DNA of 64,000 nt from Paenibacillus sp. HWE-109 (GTDB taxonomy: Bacteria; Bacillota; Bacilli; Paenibacillales; NBRC-103111), in assembly GCF_022163125.1 (NCBI RefSeq), contig NZ_CP091881.1, positions 1,116,001 through 1,180,000 on the forward strand, given 5' to 3'. This document shows, piece by piece, positions 1-9,261 of the stretch; the first letter of the stretch is position 1, and the number at the start of each line of letters is the position of its first letter. Under the pieces are notes generated by a model that saw only the letters and a program-made list of their open reading frames with translations, searched no databases and was not told the origin of the DNA. The position numbers and the translations under genes are program-made.

Positions 1-1758
1 GCTTTGGAATCACAAACGACTATGACTAATGCAGGTTATGAAGACGTAGAAGTTGAGATGTTGTCCAGTTATTCCTTAGGAGGAATAACTCCGTTTGCTC
101 AAGGTGATACGCCATCAACACTGCTAATGCACCGTATACGAAGCAAATGGAGCAATGAAGGACGTTTGGAAACTTGCGCCATTGAAGATTTGCAGTTGGA
201 ACCAACCTGGTCGAAGCATGGCGTGAACAGCGAGCGGTTCGGACAAGTTGGATCGATGCCTGTTCGAGGTTTTTTTCCTTTTGTAGCTATAGAAGACACG
301 CAGCGCAATGTGATTTGGGGAGCACAATTAGCTCATCCGGCTTCCTGGCAGATGGAAGTATACAGGCGGGATGATGCGCTATGCATATCGGGAGGTTTGG
401 CCGATCGCGAGTTTGGTCATTGGTTGAAGAGAGTGAAGCCACAAGAGAGCTTTACGACACCCAAAGCCTACTTGACTGTCGTTGAAGGCGATATTGATGT
501 TGCTGGTCAAAGGCTTACCCAACTACACGAAAGAGCTTTAATTGAACTTCCTGAGGTGGAGGAAACGTTACCCGTCATTTTTAATGAATTTTGTACGACT
601 TGGGGAACACCTTCCCATGACAATATCACTCGAATTGCCCAGATGCTGAAGGGAAAAGGAATTACGTATTTAGTTATTGACGCCGGGTGGTATTCAGAGA
701 AGGGCAAGGGCTGGTGGAGCAATATGGGGGATTGGAACCTTTCTGCGGAGCTATTTCCTTCAGGATTAAAGGCAGTTGTACAGGAAATTAGGAACAATGG
801 CATGATTCCTGGCATTTGGTTCGAGTTCGAAAGTTGCGGTTATTTAGCTGAAGCATTTTCATGGTCCAATCATTTGCTGCAAAGAGATGGAATTCCGATT
901 ACTTCGGGTCAGAGAAGATTTTGGGATTTCCAAGACCCATTCGTGATCGATTATTTGACTAAAAAAGTGATCGATTTCATAAAGGAATATGATCTTGGCT
1001 ATTTAAAAATAGATTATAATGAAACAATAGGGATTGGCTGTGATGGTGCGGAATCATTGGGTGAGGGGCTTCGGTTGCAGCTCGAGGCTGTGCAAGCCTT
1101 TTTACAACGGATACGGAAGGAACTGCCGCACCTGGTCATAGAAAACTGTTCTTCCGGGGGGCATAGGCTTGAACCATCTATGATGGGGCTAACGTCCATG
1201 GCCTCCTTCTCCGATGCGCATGAAGAGCTGGAAATTCCGATCATCGCCGCCAATATGCATCGTACGATACTTCCAAGACAGAGTCAGATTTGGGCGGTTT
1301 TAAGAAAAGAGGATTCCGAGCGAAGGCTGCGGTACTCGGTAGTTAACACGTTCTTGGGTCGAATGTGCTTATCTGGAGATATTTATGATTTGCAGGAAGA
1401 ACAGTGGCTGCTTGTTGATGAGGGAATTCGCTTCTATAAACGTATAGCCCCTCTCATTAAAGAAGGTGTCAGCTATCGTTTCGGGCCGATAGTCCATAGT
1501 TATCGACATCCAGAAGGATGGCAAGCCATGGTCCGGATGAATCAGAGTCATACAGAGGCAGTCGTTATCATTCATACATTCGGTGGTGAACTGCCCGAGC
1601 AGCTCGACATAAGTTTACCTCTGAAGGGGCAGTATGAGATTGAGGCTTCATTTATAGAAGATGCAAATCGGATTTACATCGAAGGCCATGTTCTGTCGTA
1701 CCGTACGCAAGGTCCATTTGCTGCTGCTGCTGTACTGTTAAGATTAAAGTCAGAGTGA
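1..1758 (+). CDS. GH36 alpha-galactosidase, 5' end cut by window
   Basis: This is a clan GH-D alpha-galactosidase that releases terminal alpha-galactose from oligosaccharides. It has no visible signal peptide, so it probably acts in the cytoplasm. The frame is open to the first base of the window and the beta-sandwich N-terminal domain looks incomplete, so the true start is probably upstream; a TTG lies at position 4. Counting from that TTG, the expected catalytic pair is visible: the nucleophile Asp in YLKIDYNE near residue 337 and the acid/base Asp in SFSDAHEE near residue 404, after the ENCSSGG motif. A short C-terminal beta domain follows. It lies upstream of a sugar ABC cassette but is separated from it by a hairpin and cre-like sites. 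GH27 is less likely because of the large N-terminal domain. Confidence 0.9.
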   Translation, partial: ALESQTTMTNAGYEDVEVEMLSSYSLGGITPFAQGDTPSTLLMHRIRSKWSNEGRLETCAIEDLQLEPTWSKHGVNSERFGQVGSMPVRGFFPFVAIEDTQRNVIWGAQLAHPASWQMEVYRRDDALCISGGLADREFGHWLKRVKPQESFTTPKAYLTVVEGDIDVAGQRLTQLHERALIELPEVEETLPVIFNEFCTTWGTPSHDNITRIAQMLKGKGITYLVIDAGWYSEKGKGWWSNMGDWNLSAELFPSGLKAVVQEIRNNGMIPGIWFEFESCGYLAEAFSWSNHLLQRDGIPITSGQRRFWDFQDPFVIDYLTKKVIDFIKEYDLGYLKIDYNETIGIGCDGAESLGEGLRLQLEAVQAFLQRIRKELPHLVIENCSSGGHRLEPSMMGLTSMASFSDAHEELEIPIIAANMHRTILPRQSQIWAVLRKEDSERRLRYSVVNTFLGRMCLSGDIYDLQEEQWLLVDEGIRFYKRIAPLIKEGVSYRFGPIVHSYRHPEGWQAMVRMNQSHTEAVVIIHTFGGELPEQLDISLPLKGQYEIEASFIEDANRIYIEGHVLSYRTQGPFAAAAVLLRLKSE

Positions 1759-1849
1759 GCTTGGCGGGGTAAGGATCCGAACGACTCGGATTACCAAGAA
1801 CGTCCTTACAAGCGTTATTTGGGGCAACTTAATATCCTAAAAAATCAAG

Positions 1850-1882
1850 ATAGGGTTATCTATAAAAGATAGCCCTATTTCG
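1850..1882 (+). terminator. Hairpin after the alpha-galactosidase gene
   Basis: A 12-bp stem (1850-1861 with 1867-1878, one G-U pair) has a 5-nt loop and is followed by a short T-rich run. It is a plausible rho-independent terminator, although the T tract is weak. Confidence 0.5.
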
Positions 1883-1940
1883 TATATTCATTAAATACGA
1901 GTCTAAGGAACGATGGGAGTAATCAGAAAACGATGCTGAA

Positions 1941-1973
1941 AGAAAGCGCTCTAATTTTATGTATGCGCTTTAA
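1941..1973 (+). promoter_or_regulatory. Two cre-like CcpA sites upstream of ABC cassette 1
   Basis: AGAAAGCGCTCTAA (1941-1954) fits the cre consensus TGWAARCGYTWNCW at 11 of 14 positions. TGTATGCGCTTTAA (1960-1973), read on the minus strand, fits at 12 of 14. They lie 80-115 bp before the first permease start, which suggests carbon catabolite repression of the cassette. This is inferred from motif matching only. The 297-bp gap otherwise holds only the hairpin. Confidence 0.5.
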
Positions 1974-2056
1974 AAAATACAAGGAATCATGGAAAAGTGA
2001 TATATGCCCTTAACTTTGCCTTTGATAAAATGAAAACAGAAGGAGAGGGAGAGCAT

Positions 2057-3031
2057 ATGTCAGAAGCAATCATAACTGTGCAAACGAATGAAAATGCGAA
2101 GAAAAAAACAAAGAAAAAATTATTTTCGGACTTTAGAGAACATAAAACGTATTATTTCATGTTAACCCCGATGATCGTATTCTTTATCCTATTTTCATAC
2201 TTGCCGATGTTTGGTGTCTATTACGCCTTCGTGGACTATGATTTTAGCAAAGGAATCGCAAGTAAGTTTGTCTGGTTCAAAAACTTTGAGTTTTTGTTCC
2301 AAGGCGGGTTTGACTCCATCATATGGAAATTAACGAAAAACACCATTCTATACAATATTGCTTTTATTGGACTAAACACATTTTTTCAAATGTCTGTCGC
2401 GATTCTTCTCAGAGAGCTTACCTATAAGAAGTTTGTTAAGACTTCTCAGACGCTAATGTTTATGCCATATTTCGTTTCTATGGTTATTATTAGTTCAATT
2501 GTTTACAACTTATTTAATTATGATTTTGGCGTAATTAACAGCGCTTTCACGGCAATGGGTTTTGAGAAGTTTGACTTTTATTCGACACCAGCAGTTTGGC
2601 CATTCATTATCGTTGCTGTCGAGATTTGGAAGGGATTGGGGTATGGCAGCGTCATTTACTTGGCATCCATCATGGGAATTGATGAGAGTATTTACGAGGC
2701 AGCTTATGTGGATGGTGCTTCCAAATGGCAGCGAATCATTCACATTACATTACCACTACTCAAACCAACAGTAATTGTACTGCTTCTATTCTCATTAGGT
2801 GGTATCATGCGTGGGCAGTTTGATTTGTTCTGGAATATTATTGGTCAAAACGGATTCCTCTTAAATGCAACAGATATTATTGATACTTACGTATATCGCT
2901 CACTTACTGTCAACTTTAGTATGGGCTTAGGTTCAGCAGCTGGACTGTTTCAATCTGTATTTGGCTTAATTGTTATCTTGACTGTTAATTATATTGTGAA
3001 AAAAGCGGATAAGGAAAATGCACTTTTCTAA
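2057..3031 (+). CDS. Sugar ABC transporter permease (LplB type)
   Basis: This is an integral-membrane subunit of a CUT1 sugar importer, 324 residues with about six membrane helices. After a charged N-terminus comes the first helix (FMLTPMIVFFILFSYLPMFGVYYAF). The cytoplasmic EAA loop is visible as EAAYVDGASKWQRI and would contact the ATPase. ATG 2057 was chosen because AGGAGAGGGA lies directly upstream; an in-frame ATG at 1997 has no such site. The next permease and a binding protein follow, but no ATP-binding subunit is encoded nearby. That is usual for this family, which borrows a general MsmK/MsmX-type ATPase. Confidence 0.93.
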   Translation: MSEAIITVQTNENAKKKTKKKLFSDFREHKTYYFMLTPMIVFFILFSYLPMFGVYYAFVDYDFSKGIASKFVWFKNFEFLFQGGFDSIIWKLTKNTILYNIAFIGLNTFFQMSVAILLRELTYKKFVKTSQTLMFMPYFVSMVIISSIVYNLFNYDFGVINSAFTAMGFEKFDFYSTPAVWPFIIVAVEIWKGLGYGSVIYLASIMGIDESIYEAAYVDGASKWQRIIHITLPLLKPTVIVLLLFSLGGIMRGQFDLFWNIIGQNGFLLNATDIIDTYVYRSLTVNFSMGLGSAAGLFQSVFGLIVILTVNYIVKKADKENALF

Positions 3032-3061
3032 TTTGCTATTTTCAGATGAAAGGAGTTTATT

Positions 3062-3976
3062 ATGGCTGAATTATCCATTAAAAAACAAAGAAATTCGATA
3101 CAACAAGATGCTGGTACCAGAATTTTTAATGTGATTGCGGTTACGATCGTATCGTTCTTTGCCATCGTTTGCCTATTACCCTTCGTCCTTGTACTGTCTG
3201 GTTCGTTTAGTGATGAAAGCCAGGTTGCGATTAACGGATATAAACTGTTTCCTCAGGAGTTTTCATTGCAAGCCTACAAAGTCGTATTTAGTAATTTAGG
3301 GGACACGATCGGAAATGCGTACTTGGTAACCATTTACGTAACACTTGTTGGGACTGTAATAGGATTGCTGCTAACCTCCATGAGCGGTTATGTATTGTCA
3401 CGGACTGATTTTAAACACAGAGATAAAGCAGCTTTCTTTATCTACTTCACTACATTGTTCAGTGGTGGATTAATTCCTTCTTATTTAGTTAATACGACCT
3501 TTCTACATTTAAATCATTCGTTGTGGGCCGTCATCCTACCTGGCTTATTAGGTCCATTTAATATCTTCTTGTTTCGTAATTATATTAAAGGTATTCCTCA
3601 CTCCTTAGTTGAGTCTGCAAGGATTGATGGGGCAGGTGACTTCCGTGTTTATTGGCAGATTATTATTCCATTATGCAAGCCCGTATCTGCTACGGTTGGT
3701 TTGTTTTTAGCGCTTGGCTATTGGAACAATTGGTTTGGATATAGTCTCTATCTGATTTCTGACAAGGATAAGTGGGGATTGCAGTATTTACTCTACAGGA
3801 TGCTAGCTCGGATGACCGATGCGGTCAAGGACTCTCAGATCGTAATGGATGCCTTACCTTCAGAAACGATGAAGTTGGCTACCGCTATGTTGGTTACAGG
3901 TCCCGTTCTTCTATTCTATCCTTTTGCCCAACGTTATTTCGTATCTGGCCTTACGATTGGCGGCGTCAAAGGTTGA
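3062..3976 (+). CDS. Sugar ABC transporter permease (YtcP type)
   Basis: This is the second permease of the CUT1 importer, 304 residues, partnering the gene 30 bp upstream. Helices begin near residue 25 (VIAVTIVSFFAIVCLLPFVLVLSGSF), and an EAA-type loop reads VESARIDGAGDFRVYWQI. The C-terminus ends in RYFVSGLTIGGVKG, which is typical of the YtcP group. AAGGAG lies 9 bp before ATG 3062. The neighbouring enzymes suggest import of plant-derived oligosaccharides, but the substrate cannot be read from the sequence. Confidence 0.93.
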   Translation: MAELSIKKQRNSIQQDAGTRIFNVIAVTIVSFFAIVCLLPFVLVLSGSFSDESQVAINGYKLFPQEFSLQAYKVVFSNLGDTIGNAYLVTIYVTLVGTVIGLLLTSMSGYVLSRTDFKHRDKAAFFIYFTTLFSGGLIPSYLVNTTFLHLNHSLWAVILPGLLGPFNIFLFRNYIKGIPHSLVESARIDGAGDFRVYWQIIIPLCKPVSATVGLFLALGYWNNWFGYSLYLISDKDKWGLQYLLYRMLARMTDAVKDSQIVMDALPSETMKLATAMLVTGPVLLFYPFAQRYFVSGLTIGGVKG

Positions 3977-4001
3977 CACTGTATCAAATTTGTTGTTGAC
4001 T

Positions 4002-4031
4002 GGAGGGAGCTTTCCTTCGGATTGCTTCCTC
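4002..4031 (+). promoter_or_regulatory. Hairpin between permease and binding-protein genes
   Basis: GGAGGGAGC (4002-4010) can pair with GCTTCCTC (4024-4031), with one G-U pair, just ahead of the binding-protein ribosome site. There is no T tract, so it is more likely an mRNA processing or stabilising hairpin that raises binding-protein yield than a terminator. Confidence 0.35.
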
Positions 4032-4068
4032 TGTAAAACATATATAAAAATTATTGGAGGGGATTTTC

Positions 4069-5667
4069 TTGTTAGCATCAAAAAAACTAAAAACCGTATT
4101 ATCCGCAGTACTCATGTCATCCGTTGTAGTATCGCTTGCAGCATGTTCATCAGATAAAGTTGCAACTTCAACGCCAGGTGCATCAACGGGGACGACGCCG
4201 GCTGCATCGCAAGCACCCGGTCCACTCGTAGAATTGAAAGCGATAACAATGGGAGCAGAGCCAGCTAGTGGAATGGCTAACTTCTATAAGAAGCTGGATG
4301 AGCTTACGAAAAAAGATCTTAATGCAACAGTCAGATTCACTTTCATTCCATGGGGCGATGAGAAGAACCAAATCAGCCGTTCCATTGTAGCCAAGGAATA
4401 TGATCTTTATGTAGGCGGAGCATGGTCTGATTTTAAAAACTTTGCCGTTAAAAATGCTTTTGCAGATCTAACACCTTACTTGAAAAACACGCCGAAGCTT
4501 ACTGAACGCTACGGAGATATTCTAACTCGTCTTAAAATTGATGGTAAAAATTACGGCATCCCCCAATTGAATAAACCGGGTATTGCTGCTGGGGAAGGCA
4601 TGTTGTTCCGTGAAGACCTGAGAAAGAAATGGGGATTACCAGAAATCACGAATCTTGAAACGGTAGAGAAATATTTGTATAAAGCAAAGCAAGAATTTCC
4701 AGATACGCCAATGATTATTGATAAGCGTGCAGTTAACAACGTATGGGCTATGGTTGCAGGTAATAAGTATTTAACAGTTACATCTTTGAATGGAACGGTT
4801 CTAACGGTGGCGTCAGTGGATGAACCATACAAAGCAATGAGTATTTATGATACGCCAGAGTTTAAACAAGTTCTTGGATATGTGAAAAAATGGTACGACG
4901 ATGGGATTATTGCCCATGATGTGCTAGCATCCCAGGGGAACGAAGGCGACAAAACCAAAGAACTAATGAAAGCTGGTAAAAAACCACTTGAGTTCAACAA
5001 CCAGTTCTATGCAGTAAGTGGCAATTATATTTCTACCATTAAAGATGCTCATCCTGAATTTGAATTAAATTGGGTAGACTTTTCAATGATGAATCCCAAA
5101 ACGATATTCTTGCCATCGCATTCCAATGAGACAACAACGCAAATTTCAGTTGGAGCCAACAGTAAGAACGTTGAAACCGCTTTGAAATTTATCGAAAAAG
5201 CACATGTGGATCAGACTTATTATAATTTGCTCAGCTTCGGTGTTGAAGGTGAAAACTATAAAATGGTCAACGGTGCAGTCTCTTCAGAGGGAATCGATGC
5301 CAAAAATAAAAAGCCAGCATGGACAGGTTTAAGTGATGGTTTTATGAATCCAGAACCGAAATATCCTGCTGAATGGCAAGGTATTTATGAAAAATTAAAA
5401 TCTTCAGGTGAAGCTCTTGTTCCTTCTTTGAAAACGCATCCGTACGAAGGATTTGTATTCAATACGTCTGAACTGGCTGCTGAAAATTCAAGTTTAGAAA
5501 CAGTAAGAACACAATTTGCTTTGCCTCTGGTAGTGGGTATGGTTAAGAAAAACCAAGAGGCTGATCTAGAAGCCTTGAAGCAACAGCTTAAAGGTGCAGG
5601 CTTCGATAAGTATATGGCCGCTTTGCAGAAACAACTGGATACTTTCGCTGCTGCTACAAAGAAATAG
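4069..5667 (+). CDS. Extracellular sugar-binding lipoprotein
   Basis: This is the solute-binding protein of the upstream importer, 532 residues, anchored outside the membrane. The N-terminus has a lipoprotein signal peptide with lipobox LAAC near residue 25, followed by a Thr/Ser/Ala-rich linker. The body resembles LplA/YtcQ-type family 1 binding proteins. TTG 4069 was chosen because GGAGGGG ends 8 bp before it; the in-frame TTG at 4054 overlaps that ribosome site. The YesN/YesM pair that probably senses the same substrate follows about 100 bp downstream. Confidence 0.92.
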   Translation: MLASKKLKTVLSAVLMSSVVVSLAACSSDKVATSTPGASTGTTPAASQAPGPLVELKAITMGAEPASGMANFYKKLDELTKKDLNATVRFTFIPWGDEKNQISRSIVAKEYDLYVGGAWSDFKNFAVKNAFADLTPYLKNTPKLTERYGDILTRLKIDGKNYGIPQLNKPGIAAGEGMLFREDLRKKWGLPEITNLETVEKYLYKAKQEFPDTPMIIDKRAVNNVWAMVAGNKYLTVTSLNGTVLTVASVDEPYKAMSIYDTPEFKQVLGYVKKWYDDGIIAHDVLASQGNEGDKTKELMKAGKKPLEFNNQFYAVSGNYISTIKDAHPEFELNWVDFSMMNPKTIFLPSHSNETTTQISVGANSKNVETALKFIEKAHVDQTYYNLLSFGVEGENYKMVNGAVSSEGIDAKNKKPAWTGLSDGFMNPEPKYPAEWQGIYEKLKSSGEALVPSLKTHPYEGFVFNTSELAAENSSLETVRTQFALPLVVGMVKKNQEADLEALKQQLKGAGFDKYMAALQKQLDTFAAATKK

Positions 5668-5678
5668 TTCCCATATTT

Positions 5679-5703
5679 ATCCCATCCCGAATAGGGGTGG
5701 GAT
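5679..5703 (+). terminator. Hairpin after binding-protein gene
   Basis: ATCCCATCCC pairs with GGGGTGGGAT (one G-U) around a 5-nt loop. No T run follows, so it may only stabilise the 3' end of the binding-protein mRNA instead of terminating fully. Confidence 0.4.
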
Positions 5704-5771
5704 ACCTGCATTTCACCTATCAGATATGCTAAGATGATCTTATGAAGTGATCTTAAAAGGAGTACGATCCC

Positions 5772-7286
5772 ATGCGCTTATTAATTGCAGATGACGATGA
5801 TTACACCAGGCTTGGCATAATGGAATCGATGAATTGGACAACATTAGGCATTCAAGAGATAAAAGAAGCTAGAGATGGTGCTGAAGCACTCCGGATTGTG
5901 GAGGATTTTCAACCCGATATTGTGTTGACAGATATTCGAATGCCCAAGCTTAATGGTATTGAATTCGCAGAGAAATTAGCTGTTTGTTCGAGTGAGAGTA
6001 AGTTGTTATTTATGAGTGGATATATGGATATTGATTATCTAAAAAGTGCAATTAAACTATCTGCCGTAGATTATATAGAGAAGCCAATTAGGCTGACAGA
6101 GTTGGAAGCCGCGATCAAGAAAACGGTAGCATTTATTCATACGAAGCAAAAGCACCAAAGTATGATGAATCAGAACATGGCCTTACAACGCCAAAAGCTC
6201 GCGGGAATGTTGAAATCCAAAAATATGAATGTAAACGAAGTAACTTCGATTTGTAAGGAAACTGATTTTCCAGTGGATAGTTCATATATGTGCATTGTAC
6301 TCTCACAAGGGACAGATGAGGAAGTACAAGATAGTTGGATAGCTTTTATTAACGATTACTGGAGCTCCTACCACATCCCATCACTAGGTACAGTACTTGA
6401 AAATAACAAGTACCTTTCTATCTTGTCTGTTAAGAAGCATGACAGGAAGCGAATCTTATATGTAACTGATCTTCTCTTAAAACAAAATGAAGGCTGGGTT
6501 GCAGGGGTTGGAAAGGAAGCGCTTCAATTAGAAACGATTGCCGAAAGCTATCAAACAGCATGGAGTGCATTAGAAAGTTCCTTTTATCATCCAAATCTAC
6601 AAATGTTCGGCTTGAATCAGAGAAAAATTGCTCCCCAAGGATTGGGAGTTGAGCTCTATTCGGACTTCTACAGTTTGTTGAAGAATGAGCCTGCTCAATT
6701 AGCAGCTTGGGTTGATAGGGTCAGTAAGCAGTTCTGCGAGTACGAATATCCACGAAAAGAACGGGTTTGTGAATTGTTCACTTCCTTTGCGCAAGCTATA
6801 TTGCATGAGAAAAGCTCACTCTTAAATAAAATGAACCACATTTTCAATACGAACGATCTAGAACTGTATATCCATAAGTGTCGTTCAATCTTTGCCATTA
6901 AGAATTTTATCCAGCAGCTGCTTGCTTTATATGTGGAGGAATTGGAGGATGCCTCCCAATATTCTAGGGTTATAAGAGATGTGATGTCCTATATTACTTC
7001 CAATTGCAGCCATGTGGATTTGGATGTGCGTGAAATTGCAGAGTCTGTTCATCTGTCCACAGCACATCTCGGCATGTTATTTAAGAACGAAACCGGGGTA
7101 ACGATTAAGCAATACATTGGCGATTACAGATTGGAGCTGGCCAAAAAATTGATATCGAATGAACATTATAAAATAAATATGATTTCGGAGTTGTGCGGTT
7201 ACGCAAGTGCCAGTTATTTCACGAAAGTTTTCCGTGCAGCAACGAATTTGACACCTGTTGAGTATAGAAAGATGATTATGAAATGA
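5772..7286 (+). CDS. YesN-type response regulator with AraC output
   Basis: This is a cytoplasmic DNA-binding response regulator of 504 residues. The receiver domain (about 1-120) has the acidic cluster at 7-10, phospho-acceptor Asp54 in IVLTDIRMP, and the conserved Lys in IEKP. A variable linker follows, then a C-terminal AraC double helix-turn-helix (about 405-504) with VHLSTAHLGMLFK and SYFTKVFR. AAAAGGAG precedes ATG 5772. It overlaps the following kinase gene by 4 bp (ATGA), so the two are translationally coupled. By analogy with other YesN/YesM pairs, it probably activates the adjacent transporter and perhaps the enzyme operon downstream. Confidence 0.93.
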   Translation: MRLLIADDDDYTRLGIMESMNWTTLGIQEIKEARDGAEALRIVEDFQPDIVLTDIRMPKLNGIEFAEKLAVCSSESKLLFMSGYMDIDYLKSAIKLSAVDYIEKPIRLTELEAAIKKTVAFIHTKQKHQSMMNQNMALQRQKLAGMLKSKNMNVNEVTSICKETDFPVDSSYMCIVLSQGTDEEVQDSWIAFINDYWSSYHIPSLGTVLENNKYLSILSVKKHDRKRILYVTDLLLKQNEGWVAGVGKEALQLETIAESYQTAWSALESSFYHPNLQMFGLNQRKIAPQGLGVELYSDFYSLLKNEPAQLAAWVDRVSKQFCEYEYPRKERVCELFTSFAQAILHEKSSLLNKMNHIFNTNDLELYIHKCRSIFAIKNFIQQLLALYVEELEDASQYSRVIRDVMSYITSNCSHVDLDVREIAESVHLSTAHLGMLFKNETGVTIKQYIGDYRLELAKKLISNEHYKINMISELCGYASASYFTKVFRAATNLTPVEYRKMIMK

Positions 7287-9043
7287 AGGTTAAACTTTGG
7301 TTTTCTAACTTATCCTTAAAGAAAAAACTGCTGTTCTTATTCGCCTTGGTAGGACTTATCCCGCTGATGATTACTTTTATTATTTCTTACGAAAAAATAA
7401 CAAGTGCTACGTTGAAGTCTCAAAATTATGCAGCTAATCAAAACTATGAACAAACCCTTTCTTCCTTGTCTGGGACATTTACTCGCATTGAGAAATTGTC
7501 GACTATGGTCATTTTAAATGATGCACTTGTATCCGCTTTAGGATCTGATCCCTTACAGAAGGATATTGGTGAACAACTCATCGATTTTGGCAAAATAGAA
7601 ACCTATACAAAGACATTGGAGGAGAGTTCGGAGAGCGAACATATTACCTACTATATCGATGATCGATTTGTGGTATCAGGGACAGATACTCGTTTCCGCA
7701 AACTAAAGTTAATTAAAGGTCAAAAGTGGTCTGAGAAAGTAATAAAAAATGCTGGAAGCCCTACTTGGGTATTGTACGAAAATGAGAATAGTGGCGATTC
7801 ATACAAGTATTTGACTTTAGGAAGAATTCTATGGGATATGAGGAACTATAGTGACTCAATAGGTTTAGTAACCATCGATTTGGATTTAAAGAAAATACGA
7901 GATAACTTAACGCGAACAGTGCCTGAGCAGGTCGTCTACTTGATAAATGAAGATGGTCAGCTGATTGCGGGTAGTGACAATGCCAATACAGCCAATGTAT
8001 CCGATCTAGTCATAAGCCCCTCTCAAGTCAAGGAAACAAAAAGTGATTTTGAGGAAATCAAGCTGAATAATATGGCGTACTTGCTCCGATGCAACCAGAT
8101 TGGAAAAACTGGCATTTTCTTGACTTCGATCATTCCCAAAACAGCGGCATCAAAAGCCGTAGATGTTGTAGGTACACAAATGATCATGATCTATGTGGTG
8201 GTGGCTGCTGCATTGATGGTTCTTATTTTCCCCGTAACTAGATCTATTACAGCTCGAATTTTCTTGTTGTCCAGGAAGATGGATCAGGTTCGGCTAGGAG
8301 AGCTGAGGAAACTTGATATTGAGCCGCGCGATGATGAAATGGGCCGTCTCGTTTCAAGCTACAATTACATGATTAATAATGTTCAGGAACTTCTTCAGGA
8401 GCAATATCGTTTAGGCCAGGAAAAGAAGGGGGCTGAGCTTAAAGCGCTCCAATCCCAGATCAATCCACATTTTCTATATAACACCCTCGATATGCTGAAT
8501 TGGATGGCCCAAAGAGAAGAACGTGACAATATCCAGCAGGTGGTTTATGCGCTATCGGATTATTACAAACTTATTTTGAATAAAGGTGAGGATCTCGTTA
8601 CGCTGAAGGATGAGCTTCGCATGTGTCGTATTTATGTGGATATTCAGCAGAGACGCTTCAAAGGGAGGATTACATTCGCAATTGAGGTTGATGAGGCGCT
8701 TTTGGATTGTTTACTTCCCAAGATCACGCTTCAACCTTTAGTTGAGAATGCGATTGTGCACGGCATTACAGAAAAACCTGATGGCAAGGGGACTGTTACT
8801 ATAACGGCAACCATGAAAGATCAGCGATTGCTTCTATCTATTGAAGATGATGGAATCGGCTTAAAGAATGATTTAAGCGATAGACCTGGTTATCATGGCA
8901 GCGGATATGGGATCAAGAATATCGAGAAACGTTTGGAATTATACTTTGGTGAAAGCCAATGTATGCGGTATGAAAGCGATTCGGACACGGGAACTCGCAT
9001 AACCATTGATGTGCCGGTGGTACGTGCTTCAAATAACATGTAA
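7283..9043 (+). CDS. YesM-type sensor histidine kinase
   Basis: This is a membrane sensor kinase of 586 residues, the partner of the overlapping response regulator. Order of parts: a first membrane helix (about 16-36), an extracytoplasmic CACHE-like sensing region (about 37-300), a second helix (about 300-320), HAMP (to about 375), a His_kinase domain with His396 in QINPHFLYNTLDMLNW, and a HATPase domain with N-box PLVENAIVHG and G boxes EDDGIGL and GSGYGIKNI. This is the LytS/YesM kinase class. The extracellular part may sense sugar directly or through the binding protein. Confidence 0.93.
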   Translation: MKVKLWFSNLSLKKKLLFLFALVGLIPLMITFIISYEKITSATLKSQNYAANQNYEQTLSSLSGTFTRIEKLSTMVILNDALVSALGSDPLQKDIGEQLIDFGKIETYTKTLEESSESEHITYYIDDRFVVSGTDTRFRKLKLIKGQKWSEKVIKNAGSPTWVLYENENSGDSYKYLTLGRILWDMRNYSDSIGLVTIDLDLKKIRDNLTRTVPEQVVYLINEDGQLIAGSDNANTANVSDLVISPSQVKETKSDFEEIKLNNMAYLLRCNQIGKTGIFLTSIIPKTAASKAVDVVGTQMIMIYVVVAAALMVLIFPVTRSITARIFLLSRKMDQVRLGELRKLDIEPRDDEMGRLVSSYNYMINNVQELLQEQYRLGQEKKGAELKALQSQINPHFLYNTLDMLNWMAQREERDNIQQVVYALSDYYKLILNKGEDLVTLKDELRMCRIYVDIQQRRFKGRITFAIEVDEALLDCLLPKITLQPLVENAIVHGITEKPDGKGTVTITATMKDQRLLLSIEDDGIGLKNDLSDRPGYHGSGYGIKNIEKRLELYFGESQCMRYESDSDTGTRITIDVPVVRASNNM

Positions 9044-9063
9044 AAAGGCATATTATACGGATG

Positions 9064-9100
9064 TGACCCCATCACCTTTCAGGTATTGGGGTCATTCTAT
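9064..9100 (+). terminator. Terminator after the YesM-type gene
   Basis: TGACCCCA (9064-9071) pairs with TGGGGTCA (9087-9094), with further partial pairing inside, followed by TTCTATTT. It separates the transport and regulation unit from the enzyme operon. The rest of the 218-bp gap holds no promoter I can call with confidence. Confidence 0.6.
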
Positions 9101-9261
9101 TTGAGTATGTAAACATCAAATGTACAAGGAATCTTGAAAAATTAGCATAGTCCATCTTCTAACGCGTTGATAAAATTGTTGTGAGCATTTATGTAAGCGA
9201 TTACCGTGCGATTTGTAAAATAGTACGACGATTATTATTTTTGGAGGATGAATATATAAAC

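Noticed and set aside
5679..5703. Strong terminator between the binding-protein and YesN genes
   Set aside because: The stem is good but no T tract follows, so it is listed only as a weak candidate.
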